Assembly: GCA_013423385.1 (NCBI GenBank)
Contig: BLZA01000028.1
Coordinates: forward strand, 310,001 to 374,000
Length of the DNA stretch: 64,000 bases
Source: Naganishia liquefaciens
Lineage: Eukaryota; Basidiomycota; Tremellomycetes; Filobasidiales; Filobasidiaceae
Reading direction: 5' to 3'
Shown: piece after piece, positions 39,601-54,600 of the stretch
How positions within the stretch are numbered: the stretch's first letter is position 1
How the letters are laid out: every line of letters begins with the position of its first letter
The notes under the pieces: generated by a model
What the model was told of the DNA's origin: nothing
Seen by the model: the letters and a program-made list of their open reading frames with translations, nothing else
The model's database searches: none
Program-made: the position numbers and the translations under genes

Positions 39601-42600
39601 GGATGGCGGAGCGGGGACGTTCGGGCGTTTGCAAGCGCAGGACATCACGGGGCGGGCAGAAGCATTGGGATCGTCAGTGGATGAGGCAACTACGACCAAG
39701 AGCCTGTCGATGGTCCGTCTGGAGGAGGCCTATGTGGACGATGACCGGGCACATGGCTTTCACAATCTGCGAAGCGATGCAGACCGGCCGACAACAGTAC
39801 GTCCGCTGGGCCCACGCCGGCCAAGCGGCTCTCGATTGACCCATGGAAAGCGAGTACAGGATAACGGCAGCATCTCGTCCATTGATTCTGCCCAGGCAGA
39901 CAAGATACGGATGGGCGAAGCGGATCTCCTGACACCGAGTACGAGCATGGATCGACTTGCCGAGATCGCGCCCGGCGGGAAGCAGACCGGAGCGTCGCGA
40001 GGGGAAGCCTCATGGGAGGACCAGGACGCGGTTGAAGGGCTGCTCGACAAGCCCAAGGAGACGGCCTCGGATTTCGAGTTCGACCACATGTTCTCGCCCA
40101 ATCTCAGTCAAGCAACATCGGGCCAGTCCTCCCGATTCAGGCGCGAGTCCGCTGCGTCTTCCTTGTTGGCGCCTTCCGACAGTATATCGACGCCTGGCAT
40201 CAACGATAAATTTCACATTGATTATACAGTCACGGCAGCAGTGCAGGCAAGACTGAAGCCGGGAAGCAAGGCTTGCCAGAAATGTGGCCAGTCCTTGAAG
40301 GGGAAGCGCTTCATCGAACGTGATGGGATGCTCTTGTGCGAGCCGGATTGGAAGGAAATGTTCCTGCCCAAGGTAAGTCGCATAAGGAGGGCGCCGACAA
40401 AAGTACTAAACGGGCTCCGACAGTGCCGGCGATGCGAGAAAGCCATCGAGACGTCCGCGGTGTCCTCTAGAGACGGTCAGCTCAAGGGTAAATGGCACAG
40501 AGCGTGCTTTAGCTGCTATCGCTGCTCGGCGGCTTTCGAGGGTGACTCATTTTACGTACACGATGACAAGCCGTATTGCCAATTACACTATCACGAGGCC
40601 AAGTAAGTGGTGACCCACGATGTGCAGTAAAGTGGGTGCTGATCCCTCCTTAGCGGCTCCTTATGTGCATCTCAGCAGTGCGGGAAACCGATAGAGGGCC
40701 CATGTCTCCTCACGGCTGATAACTTGCGGTTCCATCCGGGACATCTGAAATGCGATTACGGAAGCGGACATCGGCCATGTGGAGATCCCATGATCGACTA
40801 TTACGAGATTGGCACGTTAAAGGTCTGCGAGAGGCACAAGGATTCAGCTTTATCCGACACAATCAAGCGAGGTCAGCGGACAAGATCGGGCGAAATGACT
40901 GCAAAGGCAGAGAAGAGGCGGACGAGGATTATCGATTCAAAGTAATTAGTCAATGGTTGTATCATATGCACATGTACAGGGCCAAATACAACTGAGAGGA
41001 ATTCGTACGGCTTACACCCTCGGCAAGGAGGAAATGCGGTCTAGGCAAGAATCTTGAAAAGAACAGTCAGCGCGGAGGACCAGAGCGCCGGGAGAGCCAC
41101 GAGCTCACCTTGGATGGGCTTCATCTCGTACTCATCGTCCACCGTGGCCTGGACAGTGGCATCTTCCGTCGTCGAGGTCGGGGTCGAGGCTGATTGGTGT
41201 TTGAGAGTGCGCGCTATCCGGATTAGCAGTTGTTTCATTTCGGGTACATGAGTGGTAACGAGCCCGGAGACAGCGCTAACTGCCAAAGAGGCTGCTACAA
41301 GCGAGACGAGACCGGGAGATCCTGCTGATCCCCAAGATTTGGGCGTTCCGGTCGGAGTGGGTTGATATAGCGTAGCACCGATGGTGGGACCGACTGTCGC
41401 GCCAATAGCCCTGGCGATGGACCATCCTAAGGATTACAATCGCCATTAGCAGGACCGCGTAACAACACGCAAGATTCCGGCTTACCGGCGACCAATAGAG
41501 TCTGTAATTCCTTGTCTGGACCGGCAATCCCGTGAGCGCTTTGAGACCACATAGAGGAGAATCCTCCCGCCGCGAGACCGAAGGTGATGGCGAAAGGAGC
41601 GAGCAAAGGCAAGCCGACTTCTCCGCCAAAGCCCCATAGAGTGACTACTAGCACGCAACCGATCGTGGAGCTGATCGCCATCGCGGTTGCTGGTCTCATA
41701 CGCTGGATGACGGTTTAGATGCTGGAAGCGAGTCTTGCGAGGGCTCTACTTACATCAGTCAAGTAACCCCATAGAATTTGAGCAATGACTTGGCTAAAGT
41801 TGAAAGCCGAAAGAAGACCAGCGGCCAATGTTGCATCGAGAGTATCGGTGAATCGTGGCAGGAACAAACCAACGTTGCTGCAAGCAGCAGCTGTCAGCTC
41901 TGTGATTTTAGCGCTCTGTATGCTGCTCACAAGTAGCCAAAGCCCTGCATCAGAGTGGTGAAGAAGCATCCTAGGAATCCGGCAGATAGGAAAGCCTTTC
42001 GCAGCGACTGCATAGGTTGACGTGCGATGTGCATGGTCGACGATATCGGAATTCGTGGATTGACGAAAAAGGCCGCGATACCCTGATTGCGGGTGAATGA
42101 GCAGATCTTAGCGTTACGACAAATGAACTTACTGCCGCAACCGCCATATACAGCGCGAGGATGCGCAGTGTCCAGCCATAACCAACCTTGTCGAGCAGGT
42201 ACTGATGTAACAGAGGCATGAACTGCAGACGCGAAAGGCTTCAGCGAGTTCTCAAGGCTGTCTTTCAGATGCGCTTACGACTCCACCAACTCCGCCACCC
42301 GAGAAGACTATTCCAATAGCTGTTCCCTTCTTGGTGTCAAACCACCTGCAAGGGGAAAATCAGCCTAAGGTATAGTAGCGGTGCACGCACACACGAACTC
42401 TGGAATCCACCGGATGATCGGAAATGCACACAAGGCGGCGGCAAGACCTTTGAAGCATATCAGATGGACGCTCTCTCTCGAGAGAAAGAGCTGAGGTCCG
42501 ACATACCTGGGAAGATGCCTTGTAATACTACCAATCCAGGCACATTGCGCACGAAGCTGGCGGCGAGCAAAGAAACAGTATTCATCGCCAGGCCCAGCCA

Positions 42601-45600
42601 CAGCGTGGGCTTGATAAGCCGTGGAAATCGATTATAAACATAGATCAACGGCAGTCCTGCAGAATCTTGAAGAACTCTCGTTAGGCAGCATATCTGTGGA
42701 AAGAGTCCCTACGTACAGCCAAATAGCAGGGATAAAGATCCGATCAAGGAGATTTGTGTTTCCGAGGATGAGGAGAACGGCTTGAGAACAGATCACGATC
42801 AGATATTCACCACTCAAGATACTTTTCGACATTCTTACAGGCGTGGTTGCAAGGTATTTCAGAAAGATACCTGAGGAAAACACTTGACCCCATAAAAGAC
42901 ACTCTACGACGAATGCTGAAGCCACAAATCTCCAGGACTCTGGCGAGGTGTCGATGGCGGGTAGAGGAGGTATGGACCGCTCTGAAGCACGATCTGCATC
43001 AGATGACGGCATCGTGCGTTGGGACCGAGTTATGTGGATTATGGCAGCCTGAGCGTCGACTTTTCGTTTTGTCAAACGCTTCAGGGTGCGGAAGAGGTCA
43101 CTACTATACTTGTCAATTTCGGGTTCTCGATTGGTCCCCGTAGGTTTCGGGTTCCTCCGTTGCGCGGGGAATATTATTGCGGGGTCAGTCCCAGCGCCTA
43201 AAGCTCGCCTCGACGTCCTCGCTCTGATACAAGGTTGTAGTGGTGTATCTTATGGATTGACTGATACAACAAGTGGTGTTATACATAGCGAATGCTGACG
43301 ACAGGGCGACTGCAGTCGATTCTACTTGCCAAACGCGGAATGTCTCCCCCGACATACGAAGGAGGCAGGCTACGGACGGATCCACTCGTAATGACTTGCC
43401 ACCTTATCCAACCACGGCCTACCCGACGCTCGATCCTCCTCTCTCCGCTCGAACGCTGCAATGCATTGAGCCCCGCTGGATATTGTATATCGTTCGTAGT
43501 TTGGTGAAGATCTCCCTTCTGCGGTGTGTCGGGTATCAGCGTTCACAGAATTTTGACCAGTAACAGTTCACACCTTACCGATATCATCGTCTTCCTCGTC
43601 CGTCTTTGTGATTTCCAGAACGGTTCGCCTTTTCTCGTGATCCGCATACCCCGGTGCCAGTATCCACTCTAGCCCACGCAAGATCTTCATATATCTCTGA
43701 TTCTTCCTGTCGACAGGTCTTATTGTGAGCGAAGTCATCGGCTGCGCGATGCGGATTTCGGTGCATGACGATAGGTGCGGCTCGAGAATAATCAGAGTTG
43801 GAGTTGCGCTGATGATGAAAATGACAACGCCACCGGCAATATAAGCATACTTCTCGAGAAACGTCTCCTATTGCTTACCTCTCTGACTGTATGCTAATCT
43901 GCTCACACGCCTGTCTGAGTGATGCGAGCAAAGAGAGGTATTCCTGAATAACCGTCCTGTATCTTGAGAATCAGAACGACTATCCACTTCGCCCACGAAA
44001 GACTCACTCCGATTCGATGAGGGAGATGTCCTTTCCTTCGGCTGTTTCACCGTGATCCTCTTCAGTACTTGCTTGGACTGTCTCATCGGCGACGAAGAGC
44101 CCGAACAAATCCCATGCAATAATCAAGCCAGGTATCTCCCTGAGACAGCTCGCATCGTTTGACTCTGGAATTTCAGCGACATGCAGCAGCGCATTCAAAA
44201 CCCGTGCATCTTTCGACTCTGAGCAATATCTGAAATGCGATCAGCGTAATGGGCGGTTTGGGCGTACTACTTTGGAGTCCTCACCGTACTTCCACTTTCC
44301 GCAGAGCGTCAGCCACGTCGAGACGGCCCCCATGATCGCGGAGCCAAACGTCGTTTTCTTCCATGAGCGATTCGTGCCATCGGGACCGCGGACTCGCCAA
44401 GATCAAAGTGGATCGGCCACCTGGACGATAACGCTCATTAGAATTTGCAAGCGTTGCGGGCATTCAGTCATCTCACCGTTTTCTGCATGCGTTGGTGCGG
44501 ACGTCGCGCATTCGGGAATGGTCAGATCGTCGACCCCGAATTCCCCTTGAGCGTCAAGCTGATGCTGAAGCCGATCTTGCAATTGATACGCGATTGCGAG
44601 GTGCAGCGCTGATCCCGCCGGAACAGCCCCGATAATCGCCCTCGGACAAGTTTCTTCCGTTGGGGTATGTGGTTCTGGCTTGTCGGTGGAAGGATCGCCG
44701 GGCGGGAGAATGTGGGATAATTTCAACATGTTGGCAGGAGGTAATCACATTGCTCTGCGCGTCTATGGCAGGTTTGAGCGGGAAAGATGCTCAATCTATT
44801 GCATGGCGAGACTGGATGTTTTGAGGGGACACTAGTATGGGCCCCAGTTACCGATAGTGCTGTTGTACAAAGGTGAAGAGTTGAATGAAGAGAGGAATCC
44901 CGGCGGATGCGTTCTTTGTTTACAATGTGCTGGGTTGCGAATCTGGTCACGTGATATTCGGAGCTGGCCGGCGGGTGGCGATCACGGTAGCTATCACGGT
45001 TGCCACCGTCGATCTTCATCCCCTCGTCACTGCGTCGGTCATTTTCGTCTACGACAGCACAGAGGTGCAGGTGTCTGGTCGATCGCCATCTTCATTGCAT
45101 TCCCATGTCTGCTCGACAGACTCTCCTCCGTGTGCGACAATTCGCACAGCCATGTCGCGCATTTCATGCAACCGCTTTAGCTCGCGAAGTGCCGAATCAG
45201 CGACAAAAGGACGTCAAGCATGAATCCCAGGAGTTGACGGGATCTGCAAAGCTATTGGCAGAGGCATTGGAGGAGGAAGCAGAGGAAGCGAGGAATCCAA
45301 AGAGGCGGAGACGAACGGTTGCGGATCGGGTAGCTGACGATTCTCCGTGAGTGGTTGCGGTTTAAGAGCGTTTCTAGCTTCTTACATACAGCTCTCTAGA
45401 ATATGGACCGGAGAAGAAAACACGCGCGATGCCGTTCTGCGTATGCTGATGGATACGCATAAACCTCTCCGTTCGGACGTTGTTGCAACGGCCGAACAGA
45501 AAATCAAGGAATTGACTAAAAAGCTCGATATGGAGCCGATCATTCGTGAAAAGTCATCAACTCCGAAACTTCGCCAGCAAGAACAAGCCCTGCTTCAAGC

Positions 45601-48600
45601 TCTAGACGATGAAGTGGAACCTTCTCGGGTTGTCCGAGTCGACCGATCCATCGAATTGGAACGCCAGATCCCGCCAGAAGAATTCCGTCCATGGATGGCT
45701 CAGTACGTCGCCAAGGATCAAGATACCGACACCCCTTCCATCTTCCATGGCAAATTCCTTTCCACCGGTCCATCCTCGCTCACATCACTCATGGATCGGC
45801 CCGTCATCTCGGCTGATCCCAAGCTGCGACAGGCACAGCGACAGCGTCAAAGGACGGAAAGAACGCAGGGTAGGCTGGTCGATGCGCGAGAGGGCGCATT
45901 GGAGTATCGGCTTGGCGGTGGAGAAGGGTATCAGGCCAAGGGTACGAGTGCTGCGGGCGGTGGTGTACGCGGTTGGCCGTCCGGGGTGAGAGCTTGGCAA
46001 AATCTGGTAGAGGATCGAATCGAGGTGAGTCGGACAGTAGCGACGAAAGCGACGCGTCCTGACGCATACGGCAGCGCGCTCGAAATAATGGATGGTTCAA
46101 TAACGTTCAAGGCCGCGGAAAGCCGATACAGAGGGACTCGGACGAGAATAACCCGTACCTCGATCGCGGAGAGTTTTTCATGAACCGGATAGTCAAACGG
46201 CAAGGTGCAAAGCCGCCATGGATTGAGCTACTAGGTGGTACGTTTGTTCACAAATCCCCATGCCACCTATTGACGTCGTCCTAGAATTGGAAACCGCGCA
46301 CGCAGCCTTTCGATCATCGCTTCTCTCTTCCTATGTCCGCTCTGTCGTTCGGTCCTTGATCACGTCGCCGTTTCAAAGTCGGCAGTCTCTGGCTCAGATG
46401 ACGCTTGAGCAAGTGGACGCCCTTCGCGATCCGAATTGGCAGACGAGGGAAAGAGCATATCATAACGAGGCTGTCAAGGACCTGAATAATACAGTCCGGA
46501 AAATGGTGAGTCGAAAAGACCATCGCGCATTCTCTTCTGACTCTTGGCCAGAATGCTATGGCTCCACCGGTTGCGAGACGTGGTCTTGTTATACTAGACG
46601 ACGAATTCGCCATAATGTACCGTGAAGCTGCCCCATTGATCATGGCAGAGCTCGCCAAGCGCTCCAACGAAGATTGGGACAAGCTCAGGGAACAGGAAGC
46701 GTATGAAGGAAGAGAGCGCGGACGGGTCGGGTCGCGGACGCTCGGCAAGGAAGTGGATGCGCCAGACGAGGGAATGAAGATGTTCAAGTGGGAAGATCTC
46801 GGCGTCATGGAGGCTATCAGGAGTCTTTTCAGGCGCAGGACCGTCTAGGTAAAAGGTTGCGTAGGTGGTCTTGCCTATCCATTCATCGCTCGCTTGTCGA
46901 TGGCTTAGCATATGTGTTGGTACCGGTCGGACACGCCTTTGGGTGGGGATCTTTTGTATTGGAGAAAAGGCAACGGCCTTGACCTGCTCGATCTTGATGT
47001 CATCACTTAGAGATTTGCCCTGACTTCCAAAAAGGACTTGATCGAAGCTTCTCTGCAGACAGGAGACGCCAACGACAGACGAGCGATGTCGTTGTGACAA
47101 AGGTATGAACAGCAAGCAACAGTGCCCTGGCTCCTCAAAGGATCCTCTTTCACACGTTTCATTTTGCAAGGCGGGAAAAAGTGCACCAGGCCCTATCGCT
47201 TCCTACAAAGGGATATATAACAGGCAAAGACAGGGAAAGAGCGGCGGGTTTTTGCTAAGCGTTCCGCCATTCTGCTGCAGGTGTGTCAGAGATAAAATGC
47301 CCTTGTGACAAGCAGTTGACCGCCCTATCCATCTAGCATTGACGCTTCATGTCTCATCGTTATCGTTCTGAGGACACGACGAATGCCTCGCCTACTCCGA
47401 TTCAACGTCGTCGCCGTGTGTCGATGTCCAGCTATGACAGTGACTCGGACAATTACTATCGGCCCCGAGGTTCTCATCAGCCTTTGAGCAATCGTCAACA
47501 CAAAGGTCACCATCACCGCCACGAGCATACTCGCGAAAGGGACGTCGATAGGGAGGATAGGTTGCCACGGCAAATCAGACAATCACTCGCGCCCGAAGAC
47601 CGAGACAGCTCGTCGGGATCCGGCCAAGAGTGTGGCTGCGACCATCATTGTCGCGACTGTCATCAGCGAACCCATCATGAGCTGCGCGGCTGCCAACGTC
47701 AGCACTCAAGATCCCCTTCGAATCCAAATCATTGTCACGATTGTTTGCCGGAAAGACCTCAGCATGATTTGCCGAGGAGACATGCATCACTGCATGTCCC
47801 AGCTCGTCAGGTGACATTTCAAGATATCCCGCCTCAGCACGAGTCGCACACTGGAACGGGAATGACGAGCATGAACATCCCGCCACCAGGCGTGCGGCCA
47901 CCAAGTGCATATTCGAGCTTTGCCGGGCCTTTTCCAAGTCAGCTTGTACAGGCGGGGCACCCTGCCATGGTTCCAGCTGCCGACTACACAACGATGAGCA
48001 ATGTTCTCGGGATGAATGTACAAACAATGCCGTTCGCAAGCCCACACATAGGCAGCGGGATGGGTCCTTTGGGAGCCGGATACCCAAATGCCATGCCGCT
48101 CAGCCGCAGTGTCGAGATCCTTCCGGCTCCAGGTCAGTATGGCGCACCCAAGTACATGAAGTTCACGAAACGAGGTTAGCATTAAGCGCTAAGCAGGAGG
48201 GCTTGACTGATCTTCGCTTCACAGATTATCGACGAGACTGTTACTCTGTCGGCAATGCTGATGTGCCATATGCTGCGGTACAGATGCAACCGGGTATGTC
48301 AGTCGTTTCTTCTGCTGCGATGACATTGCCTCCGATGATGGGAATGTCCATGCTTCCAATGGCTTGAAGGCTGTATTCACGTCTTCTCGTGTTTGGCGAG
48401 AACGGTCGCAACTACGCACAACCGTGTAACGTGAGATTTTCCTCACATGCCTACGTAGCGTGATCTCGGATTGATCTTGGACTATCGAAGATCCCAAAAT
48501 GACAACCCTCATATATTGCCACTATGATCGCACTCGTTCGTGCGCCAGTTCAGCTGCTTACCGAGCATGAGCTTCCCAATCGCCACAATATCAGCCTTCT

Positions 48601-51600
48601 CGACCGATTCCATCTACCCTGTAACCCTTTGCAATTCCCCGTCGACCTTCCTCTAGCAGGCTAGGCTCCCACTTATCACCGCGAAGTCCCTCAGATTGGT
48701 CGAGACCTGACCATTGTCGTTGCGCCAGATGATTGGCTAGCGGTATAGTCACATAAGGAAGGATCCATTATTGAAGGCGATTGAGTGAAACTCACCCGCC
48801 ACAAACTCCACGCCCTCTCGCCTGACAAGACCATCCTCGTTGTTGCGGACGACGAGCGCATCTGACTCGCCGCTCTTTGATCGATCTTCGCGATGACCAA
48901 AGCGACGTACTGTGTGCAGCTCGCCAGTCACCAATGAATATACGGGTGTATCGTCCTCCGATTCAGCTGATTCATTTTGCAACCTATTTGCTTCGTGTTC
49001 CTGAATTCTACCATGCTCTGCCTCGAGTTCTAGTCAAAGGCGTTCATCAATAGTCCGCCTTTGCAGCAGACAGCAGAAGAACTCACCAGCAAGAACTTTA
49101 CGGAAATCTAATGTCCATTGTTCTGGAGCCCAAACGCCACGATCACCTCGCAGCGACAGCTGAAGCTCCCATGGGGTGAGGATGGGCTTATAGTATTCCT
49201 GTTTCGGCCATGAGTACCCATTCAACGTTCTAATGCCACGAAACTCACCTTGGAGTCAACAAGACCGCCTTCGAGGCACCCAATCAAAACCCAACAGTCC
49301 ACAACCTCGAAATTCGCCAACTTGGCAGGATTAACTCTCCCAACGCTGACCGTATAGCTCTTCTTGCCCTTGTCCTTGAGTAATTTTCGCAGGTGTTTGA
49401 CGAGACCATGCGAGCGAGCGAGACCGACGTTGTGCACCAGGATACCGTACGTCGAGGCGCTGAAGGATGAATGCAGGGCAAACAGACGACGGGAGAGGAG
49501 TCGGGGGGACTTGACGTGTAGCGGATATACGCATCCCTCTTCCGGGGAATATTGATATATCTGAAACCGGATGAGAACGCATCCATTTCACTGAATCAGC
49601 ACTTACTCTGTTCTCTGCGTTTTCCATCATCAGATTGACCAGACCGCGAGTTTCCTCTCCTACGTAAAAGATCGTGCAATCCTGCATGCTAAGGCCAGGC
49701 GGTAAAGCTATCGTCCGTAGGCTTTCCGGCTGTTGCGATATGCGCAAAGCGTCGAGTTGGCTGGTTGCGCTATCTACTACGCTATTTTCCGCCTGGGGGT
49801 TCTCGTCTTGCGGTAACGTCGAGTTATTGCATGTACAGGCTTTCGATTTGCCTTTTTTGTTTGATGATTGACAGCAGCCAGATGACTCCGAAACGCCGGC
49901 GGAACAGCAGGTTTGTTCCGTTGTCTGCGAAGTACAACAAGACTCTGTGAGAGCTGAACCGCAGCATCCGGCAGTATGGATCGCTCTCGCGCTAGAGCTG
50001 CTAGAGGTTTGACGGGTGTTGTTGATGGTTGCAAAAACGACGTGCTGAAGATCACCGGGAGCCGAATTGGTGAATTCCTGAACGAGTGCATCTGCAGACA
50101 AGAAATCAGAGGATTTCGAAATCCGGGTCAACAGTGCGAACCTTCTATCCAATGGTACGCGACATCCCAGAAAACAACGACACCCTTCCTCCCTCTTGCC
50201 TCTCTATCTTCAGGCAACGCGCCTTTTTCGAGGCTGTCATTTACCTTGACGATTCCGTCAGGGAATGCTGTGGTATACAGTGCTTCCGCAACGGATTTGA
50301 CATCGAGTGACCGCTTGGGGAAAACGTAGCGGACAGGGAGAGACGCAGTTCTGAGATGAGAGTCAGAATAGATACTGCTGAAGATGAGTAGATCTTACGG
50401 GGTCAAACACGCGTGACCGTAGTGAACAAGAAAGTCGGCTGGAAGATGCATTGCGGACAGAACGTCTGGACAGCAGCTAGGACGGATCTGTGAGCATGTA
50501 AGCACTGCAAGTACCATTACTACCCACCTTCCGTAAGTACTATCGCCAAGCACGTAACACTGCACATCTTTCGCCTTGTCGCTTCCGATGGCCTTGATAC
50601 CCTTCATCAACGCCCGATATACCAGCACGCTTTCGCCAAGTAGCTCATCCGGGAACTGTAAAGCGACGGTCTGGTATCCATTTTCAATGATCTCGGCTAT
50701 CGTTGAAGGGATTTCGTATCGATCATACAGCGGTATCGAGGCGTTGGAAAGCGAAGCTTGGGAAAAGGTGGACGAGGGATCGGGCGTCTGCTCTTCGAAC
50801 GCGTGTTCCGCGGGGGTGGAAAAATCTGGCATGGCAAACGAGGGGCTCTGAAAACCTTGTGTCGCCGTTGTTTCCGAGATCTGCTGTGTTAATAGAACCT
50901 GAACCTTCGACAGCCTCATCTCAGCTAGCAAGTCGAGGTGGGCAAGGTGGTCAACTTTCTTGCAATCAACCTCCACATGATTTGCGGATGCAAATCATGC
51001 AATTCCCTGTGGTCCACTGCATGTTCAGCAATTTGTTCTACTCTCCGCTCTCTCCCTTTCCTTCTCTCTCTCTTCCTGATCCCCCAGGCTCAGCGTTGGA
51101 GGGGAACATGGGCAGACGTGGGCAGCGACTCCTTCATGGTTGTATAGCTATTCGTGATACTGTCGTGCTGATTTGGGGGACCAGACCGGGAAAATAGGGT
51201 CTGCCTCGTCAGGTTTCTTGATGACGGTACGTCTGCGCAAGCCTCTATGCTTCTCAAAACAAGATTGGAATCGACCATGATATACATTTCCTGGTACACA
51301 TTTTGCTATGATTTACAAGAGTGTGCTTGAACCCGCACTTGATTACTAAATGTACACCAACCTATAAGATATTTTACAGGGTATGTTCGAAATGCCGGGG
51401 CGCACTCTACTCCTTGAGAGGAGGGAGACGTTCAACGTGGTCGACCTCGGGCTTGTACTCGGTCTCAGGGACGGCCGCCTCGACGTCGTTGCGGTGTTCA
51501 CCCGAGTCAGAATCGAAGAGTCGGTCAATGCGCTCGAGGGAGAGCAATCGAGTCTCTGGGACGAAGAACCAGACGAAAGGAGCAGCACACTACAACGGAC

Positions 51601-54600
51601 GTGTTGTCAGCCAAGAACGCTCGAACGCTCTGGAGGAAACTTACGATGAAGATGCCGCCGAAGAGGAAGTAGGTCTTTGTAGTGATCGTGTCGAGAGCGA
51701 TGGGCATGATTCGCACAATGGAGAACGTGCAGAGCCATTGCCACATCAAACAAATGGTCATCGAGATGGTTCGGTATCGAACGTTGAAGATCTCGGAAAT
51801 GAGTGTTAGAGGGACCGAGTTCCATCCGAAACAGTACCAGGTGGCGTAGAGGAAGATGGCGACGATGGCGGTGTAGTCTCCCTTGGCGATAGGCTGCGTT
51901 CCATCTCGAGGACCCATCGCGGTCAAGTAGCCTCCGATATAAATCAAGCACAAGCTTAAACCGATGGAGCCGACAATCAGCGGCAGACGACGACCGACTC
52001 GGTCAACCATGAAGAAACCAAAGATCAAGGTGCCGACGAACTTCACAGTACCGTAAATACCGGTGGCGAAGAGCGAGTTCTTGGTTCCCTTGAAGCCGAG
52101 CTGCTTGAAAATTCGGGGACTGTAGTAGTTGACGGCCTGGACACCACTGAAAGTCTTAAAGAAGATCAAAGCGAGACCGAGACCGACCCTCTTTCGGTGG
52201 CCTTTGGAGGAAGCAAGCTCCTTGACGAGACCCCACAGAGTCGCATCGCCTCGAACGGCTCGTTCAGCTTCAACAGAGTCGTGAGTCATCTTGATCTCAT
52301 ACTCGATGTAAGGGTGGTCAGCGGGGAGTCGTCGAATGTTGCAGAGGGCCTTGACGGACTCGTCGTATCGGTTCTTGCTCATCAGCCATCGAGGAGACTC
52401 AGGCACAAAGACTGCTCCGATCATCAAGAGTGCGGCGGGGCTGCGAAAATCTGTCAGTTGGCAACCTCTCAGAGTCTCAATGCATTGAAAATGACCTACA
52501 AGAACTGGACAAAGACCGGCAATTGCCACTGGAATTTGTTGGAGGGCAAAGTGGCGTCGATTCCATAGTTGATCCAGAAACCGGCGAGTGTTCCGACTTG
52601 GATGAAAATGTCGAAGAAACCAACGAGTCGACCTCGAATGGAGGGGGGTGCGAATTCGGCCAGGTAGACAGGGATAATAAGAGACAAGAAACCGACAGCG
52701 AAACCACCCAGGAATCGTCCGACCATGAAGACTTCCTGAAGACGTGCCTAGGGTGAGTATTCTGGCAACTAGATGGCTTTGATGAACTTACAACGGAACC
52801 GTTGGCGAAAGTCTGGGCGAAGGCAGAGGCGATGAAGATAATGTTGGCGAAGATGATAGTCCATTTTCGGCCAAACTTTTCGGTCAAGGGCAACTGCATA
52901 CCGGCACCGAAGAAAGATCCTCCCTGGAAAAGAGAGACCAGGTTTGCCTGGGTGGTTGAACTTCGTTCGCTCATCTTGAAATCCCGCTTGAACGAGTCGA
53001 GGGCCAGCGTTCCACCAAAGAACCCAGTGTCGTAACCGTCTGATTGTTTTAAGATAGAGCTGTTCAGCATTGCCTCTGAAGCTGCGGTGATGACGACGTA
53101 CAGGCAGCAGCACCCATACACATAATGACACCGATCAAGTAAGTCCATGAATTATGAATCTTGTTAAACACGATCAGTCACAATTGTTTTGCTCCAGCTA
53201 TACCATCGACTAACCTGCTTGGGCTCCTCCGGCACTTCTGCGAGATACTCTGCGAGGACCCTACCGTGGGCCTCGCCCGCTCCCGACTTCCAAGTCTGAG
53301 TCTTCTTGGGCTTGTGGGAAGCGTAGAGATCCGTCTTGAGATCGGACTGCATGTCCGAGTAGTTGGAATCTTGTCGCTGCATGGCGAAGTATTGGGATAT
53401 TGGTGGTCGTCAAGTGTTTGAGTGAAAGCAGAAGAAGTGTCGATCGGTTGCCGTAAGCAGAGGCTCTGGAGGGCTTGCTGAGAAGTGAGAGAGGAAGATG
53501 AAGATGAGGGAGCTAGTGCAGTAGTGGCTCTGTCCAAGCAAAGGGCAGAGGTTTTTTAGCCTATCCAACCGATCCATCCTTATATCTTTCTGCTTTCCAC
53601 GTTGTTCGACTCGGAGCTCCAGACGAGTTCTGTGGGGTCTGTGGGGGACCTCGATTCAAGGAGCAGCCACTCAGGAGACAAAGATTTCGCCGGTTTGCGG
53701 GGGAAACTGGCGCTACCGCAATAGAGAATGATGTTCGGATAGGTGTAAGAGCTGAGATGACTTTGTCGGAGGATACTAGCCAACTTGGCATTGGTCTTGG
53801 CGGACAGATATGGAACTCATCTTTACATACAGTCGAGACTTGCCAGGTGACATGTAGCAAATCCGCCCCACTGTATCAGCTGCTGTTATGAATGAAGTGT
53901 ATGACTCGCTTTCAGATGAGCTTCTTTTCGAGGAAGATCGAGCTGTACATCGAGCTCATCAGGTACCGCGAAAGCGCGAAGAATGCCGACCTCGGGACCT
54001 GATGCATGAAAGCGCGTTGAGCTTCGTATTCGAGCAACTTGGTACACCGGCGAAAGCGGTCTGCAAGCTGTTGGAGTTACCAGACAAGCAAAGAAGCCGC
54101 CTCGACAGCTTGCAGCAAACCACTTAGCCCAAACAGATGCGCCTCTGCATGGTGGATGCTCATGTCGTCATGATGTCGGAGCAGGCTCCTGTGCCACTTC
54201 GGATCAAGTTTCATGTCTCTCAGCTTTGCATTTACATGCGTTGCTCCGTGGCAGGGCTCATGCACGATGAGCGGCCCAAAAGTCAGGCGATAACTTCCTT
54301 TAGGTTTCGAGCGCGGCTCGGATCTCCTTGACCGATATTCTACCCTGTATCGTCATTCAGTCTCGTTCCAGAGCGACCAGAGCAAGGACCCCTCGCTTTG
54401 AAGTCTGTAAGCCGCTCCAGTCAAGCAGTCAGTGCAGCAGGCAGCTGTCAATCAGGTCTTGGTTCATAGCGCATAGCGGGAATGCCGCTGCTGTCGGAGC
54501 TTTCAGCCAGCTTTTCAGGTCATGAAAATAGCTCGCAGAGTACACAGAATGGTCACGATTCTCTTCCAGGTTCACAAGAGCGGGCTCTACAGCAGCCAAA